Positions 61,885 through 64,000 of a DNA stretch of 64,000 nucleotides are shown here, piece by piece. Below the pieces are notes generated by a model. It worked only from the letters and a program-made list of their open reading frames with translations, did not search any database and was not told the DNA's origin. Numbering within the stretch: the stretch's first letter is position 1; each line of letters begins with the position of its first letter. A program made the translations under genes and the position numbers. Source of the DNA: Plectrocnemia conspersa. Lineage: Eukaryota > Arthropoda > Insecta > Trichoptera > Polycentropodidae. The DNA lies in NCBI GenBank assembly GCA_009617715.1, contig VTFK01000291.1, positions 286,060 to 350,059 of the forward strand. The letters run 5' to 3'.

Positions 61885-63093
61885 CCCAGACTGGGCAATT
61901 TTTCAACACTCTCCCCTTTGAAAAAATCTAAAAAGACGTCCATTATTCTAAACCAGGAAAAAATCTATCGCAAGTTTTTTTAAAATGTCATTTCAGTGAA
62001 GTTATATTGAAATACATTTTCACCGGAAAATATATATATTTTTGCTAATGAATACATAATTTATCTGGCAGGTGCCTCTAAAATTATATGATTTCAACTT
62101 TTCTATACTAAGTAATAAATACATTTATGTACTTGGGAAAGCATATGGGTTCCACACGCACTAAGCGACGAGAACAAGGCGACGCGCCTGCCTCATATTA
62201 TGAGAAAAAATTAATTCTCTCGGATGAAAAACTGTTGCTTCTTCTTTATATTCTCTTAATATAGCACAATCAAATAAACATTTATTTAAGTCTCTATAAC
62301 CTAATTTAGATGGTAAATAAATTAAGTGTTAAAACATTTCCCTTTGAATATTTTGTTTTTATACATGTCGGATTAAAATGGAAAAAGGTTGTCATTCGTA
62401 TCTGTCGATGAAAATTATTTTGTGAAATAATTTAGTTAAATATATTTGTTATTAGAAAAATGTATTTTGTTAAAAAAAAACGTCCTTTTTAATGGGTACT
62501 CCTATATATTTTTACCAGTCAAAATTTAATTTATCTGATTTCAACTTTACCATATTTACATACTTATCATTATTTATTTACATGCGATGTATAAATATTA
62601 CAGTGAATGTGTATTTTTCAGTGAAGCTATATTTTCACTAGTTAATTCAAAGTACATCTTTACCAGTAGATATCATAAGTTTGTACTAGCAAAAATATAA
62701 TTTAACTGACTATAAAATCTTAATGAAACCTTATTTGACAGTTGCGAAACGTCCATTTTTTATTTAAACCCAAGTCTAGCCTAATGAAAATAATTATAGT
62801 CTTTCATTAAATAAAATTTACAATATATTTCTTAGGAAAAAATAAGCACAGACAGACGTCACATCCCGCATATTGCTCTATAGTTTGTCTGCACTTCGAT
62901 ATTACACTATGATGTAAAATATTTTAACTTCTGATATAAGAGTGCTGGTCAAAATATATTCAAACCGAATTTTTCGATCAATATGAGGGCGCAAAAACAA
63001 TTATCCCTTCTCAGAAGTTAAAAATTCACGTCAAAAGCAATAAAATCGTGTGATAATTGTTTTTGCGCCCTCCTATTGATCAAAATTCAGTTT
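61885..63093 (-). mobile_element. Hairpin-ended repeat element, copy B
   Basis: The body (61885-62960) is the reverse-orientation counterpart of copy A, with matching blocks CATTTTCACC, AATTTATCTGGCAGGTGC, GATTTCAACTTTTC, ATTACAGTGAATGTGTA, AGTTGCGAAACGT, GCATATTGCTC and TTTGTCTGC. The hairpin end (62962-63093) keeps a full outer left arm (AAACCGAAT ... AATCGTGT) but only about 43 bases of the right arm, so the inner right arm and loop are deleted. Relative to A, copy B carries about 380 extra bases (62135-62515) flanked by a short repeat of its own sequence. Confidence 0.78.
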
Positions 63094-63297
63094 ATGTGTA
63101 CCGAAGTTAGAATATTTTTAAAGACATAAGACATGTTCTTCAATACTGTGTGTTTTGCATGATTTATTATGCTTTATTTTAAACACCACCATGAATGTTT
63201 GTATGATTTATAATTTATTGTTTCAAGGCAAACTATTTTTAATGTCTTGTCTAAACTCTAAACTCACATTTTTAAATATTTAAATTGTTTTGCAGGG

Positions 63298-63530
63298 CGG
63301 ATTTATTTAGATAGCCTCGAGCTAGATGGCACTCTGGCAGCACTAGCGTAGCGGCAGCGAAAGCAAACACTCTTATGTCAACAACGGCCGGCGGCGCCTC
63401 GTCCGCTGATCTCATTGTAATAAACATCTACTAGAGCGGTCAATCTGTGTCTAACTGTTACCTGTCATTAACAGTTCGCTAAAGTTTTATCAATATTTTT
63501 TTAAATGTAAACTTTTCAATAAAGCTATGG
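63298..63530 (+). repeat. Dispersed repeat pair, copy 2
   Basis: Shares with 53570-53830 GGCACTCTGGCAGCACTA, ACGGCCGG, GGCGCCTCGTC, GCTGAT, GAGCGG and CAATCTGTGTCT. Copy 2 is slightly more GC-rich in the core and lies 200 bases right of the hairpin-ended element, while copy 1 has no such neighbour. Confidence 0.8.
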
Positions 63531-63910
63531 ATGCAAAAATATTATCTGCAATTTATTTTACTATCCCACTATTTTGCCAAGCATTTAAAATACTATTTTG
63601 AAATACTTTATTACATTTTTTTGAGCTATAAACAGCAACTTACTTTATATTTTTACAGCAAATTAAATTTTATTTGGTAAAAACTTGCGTTTTTCGCAAT
63701 TTACTTAATATAAATAAATCAATTTTATAATTGCTTATATGCTATTTAATTTGAGTAATAAAATGTCTAGTAAGCAGATATTTTCTTTCATGTACCGTAA
63801 AGGTTAAAAATCAGATACTTTATTTATTCATAGCATATAAATGATGCTTCAGATAAAGCAATTTCAAATATAATTATAAAAAAAAATTTAGCAGTTAATT
63901 ATGTGATTAT
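63530..63910. other. AT-rich noncoding stretch
   Basis: Nothing recognised. Confidence 0.5.
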
Positions 63911-63916
63911 GTAGTG

Positions 63917-64000
63917 CAGCGGTTTCCAACCTTTTGTTACTACGCCTCCCCAAAAAAAAAAAGAAATTTTCCGCGCCTCCTTACCTTTTTAATAGATTAA
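63917..64000 (+). mobile_element. Left end of another hAT element (runs off the window)
   Basis: CAGCGGTTTCCAACCTTTT followed by CGCCTCCCC is a classic hAT terminal repeat. The eight bases before it, ATGTAGTG, fit the nnnTAnnn target pattern of the Buster group. The sequence differs from the 38.4-kb hAT after the first 15 or so bases, so it is a different family member. The remainder lies outside the window. Confidence 0.75.

Overview
The window is AT-rich nuclear DNA from an arthropod, most likely an insect. Long (TA)n tracts, a jockey-type LINE, a Buster-like hAT, a Tigger/pogo element and an insect-style first exon (AAAATGG start context followed by a GTGAGT donor) point that way. There is no bacterial gene organisation, no CRISPR array and no convincing tRNA or rRNA gene. 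No complete host gene is present. The only plausible host exon is a candidate first coding exon on the + strand ending at 32789. If it is real, the rest of the window is its first intron; if not, the window is a gene desert. Short GC-richer, CpG-containing unique segments recur every few kb in very AT-rich DNA, as expected of cis-regulatory landscape.

Layout. 1-2.7 kb: AT-rich DNA with a hairpin at 1651-1710. 2.8-7.15 kb: an almost full-length jockey/CR1-group LINE (zinc-knuckle ORF1, AP endonuclease, reverse transcriptase) broken mainly at A-runs, with direct-repeat segments on both sides. 10.4 kb: a tandem dimer. 12.3 and 16.3 kb: an inverted pair of a repeat with coding-like remains. 13.6 kb: (TA)n. 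19.4-22.0 kb: a cluster of seven diverged repeat units, three of them inverted, sharing a protein-level motif; one carries an open 72-codon frame. 32.4-32.8 kb: candidate exon. 35.0-36.2 kb: a repeat element ending in a 219-bp hairpin, interrupted by a 75-bp tail of the LINE. 38.44-41.80 kb: a Buster-like hAT with broken transposase, itself interrupted by a deleted Tigger. 41.9-42.4 kb: an internally deleted second copy of the LINE. 47.6-48.45 kb: an 851-bp transposon with 45-bp terminal inverted repeats. 51.6-52.6 and 56.5-57.1 kb: two remnants of a different LINE family. 53.6 and 63.3 kb: a dispersed repeat pair. 54.6 kb: (TA)n. 61.9-63.1 kb: the second copy of the hairpin-ended element. 63.9 kb: the start of another hAT.

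The genes do not form a pathway. The recognisable coding sequence is transposon-derived: two LINE families that move by target-primed reverse transcription, and cut-and-paste elements (hAT, pogo/Tigger and an unassigned TA-flanked element), all decayed to different degrees. Nesting gives relative ages: Tigger is younger than its hAT host, and the LINE tail is younger than the hairpin-ended element. The least explained structures are the 19.4-22.0 kb repeat cluster and the hairpin-ended element.
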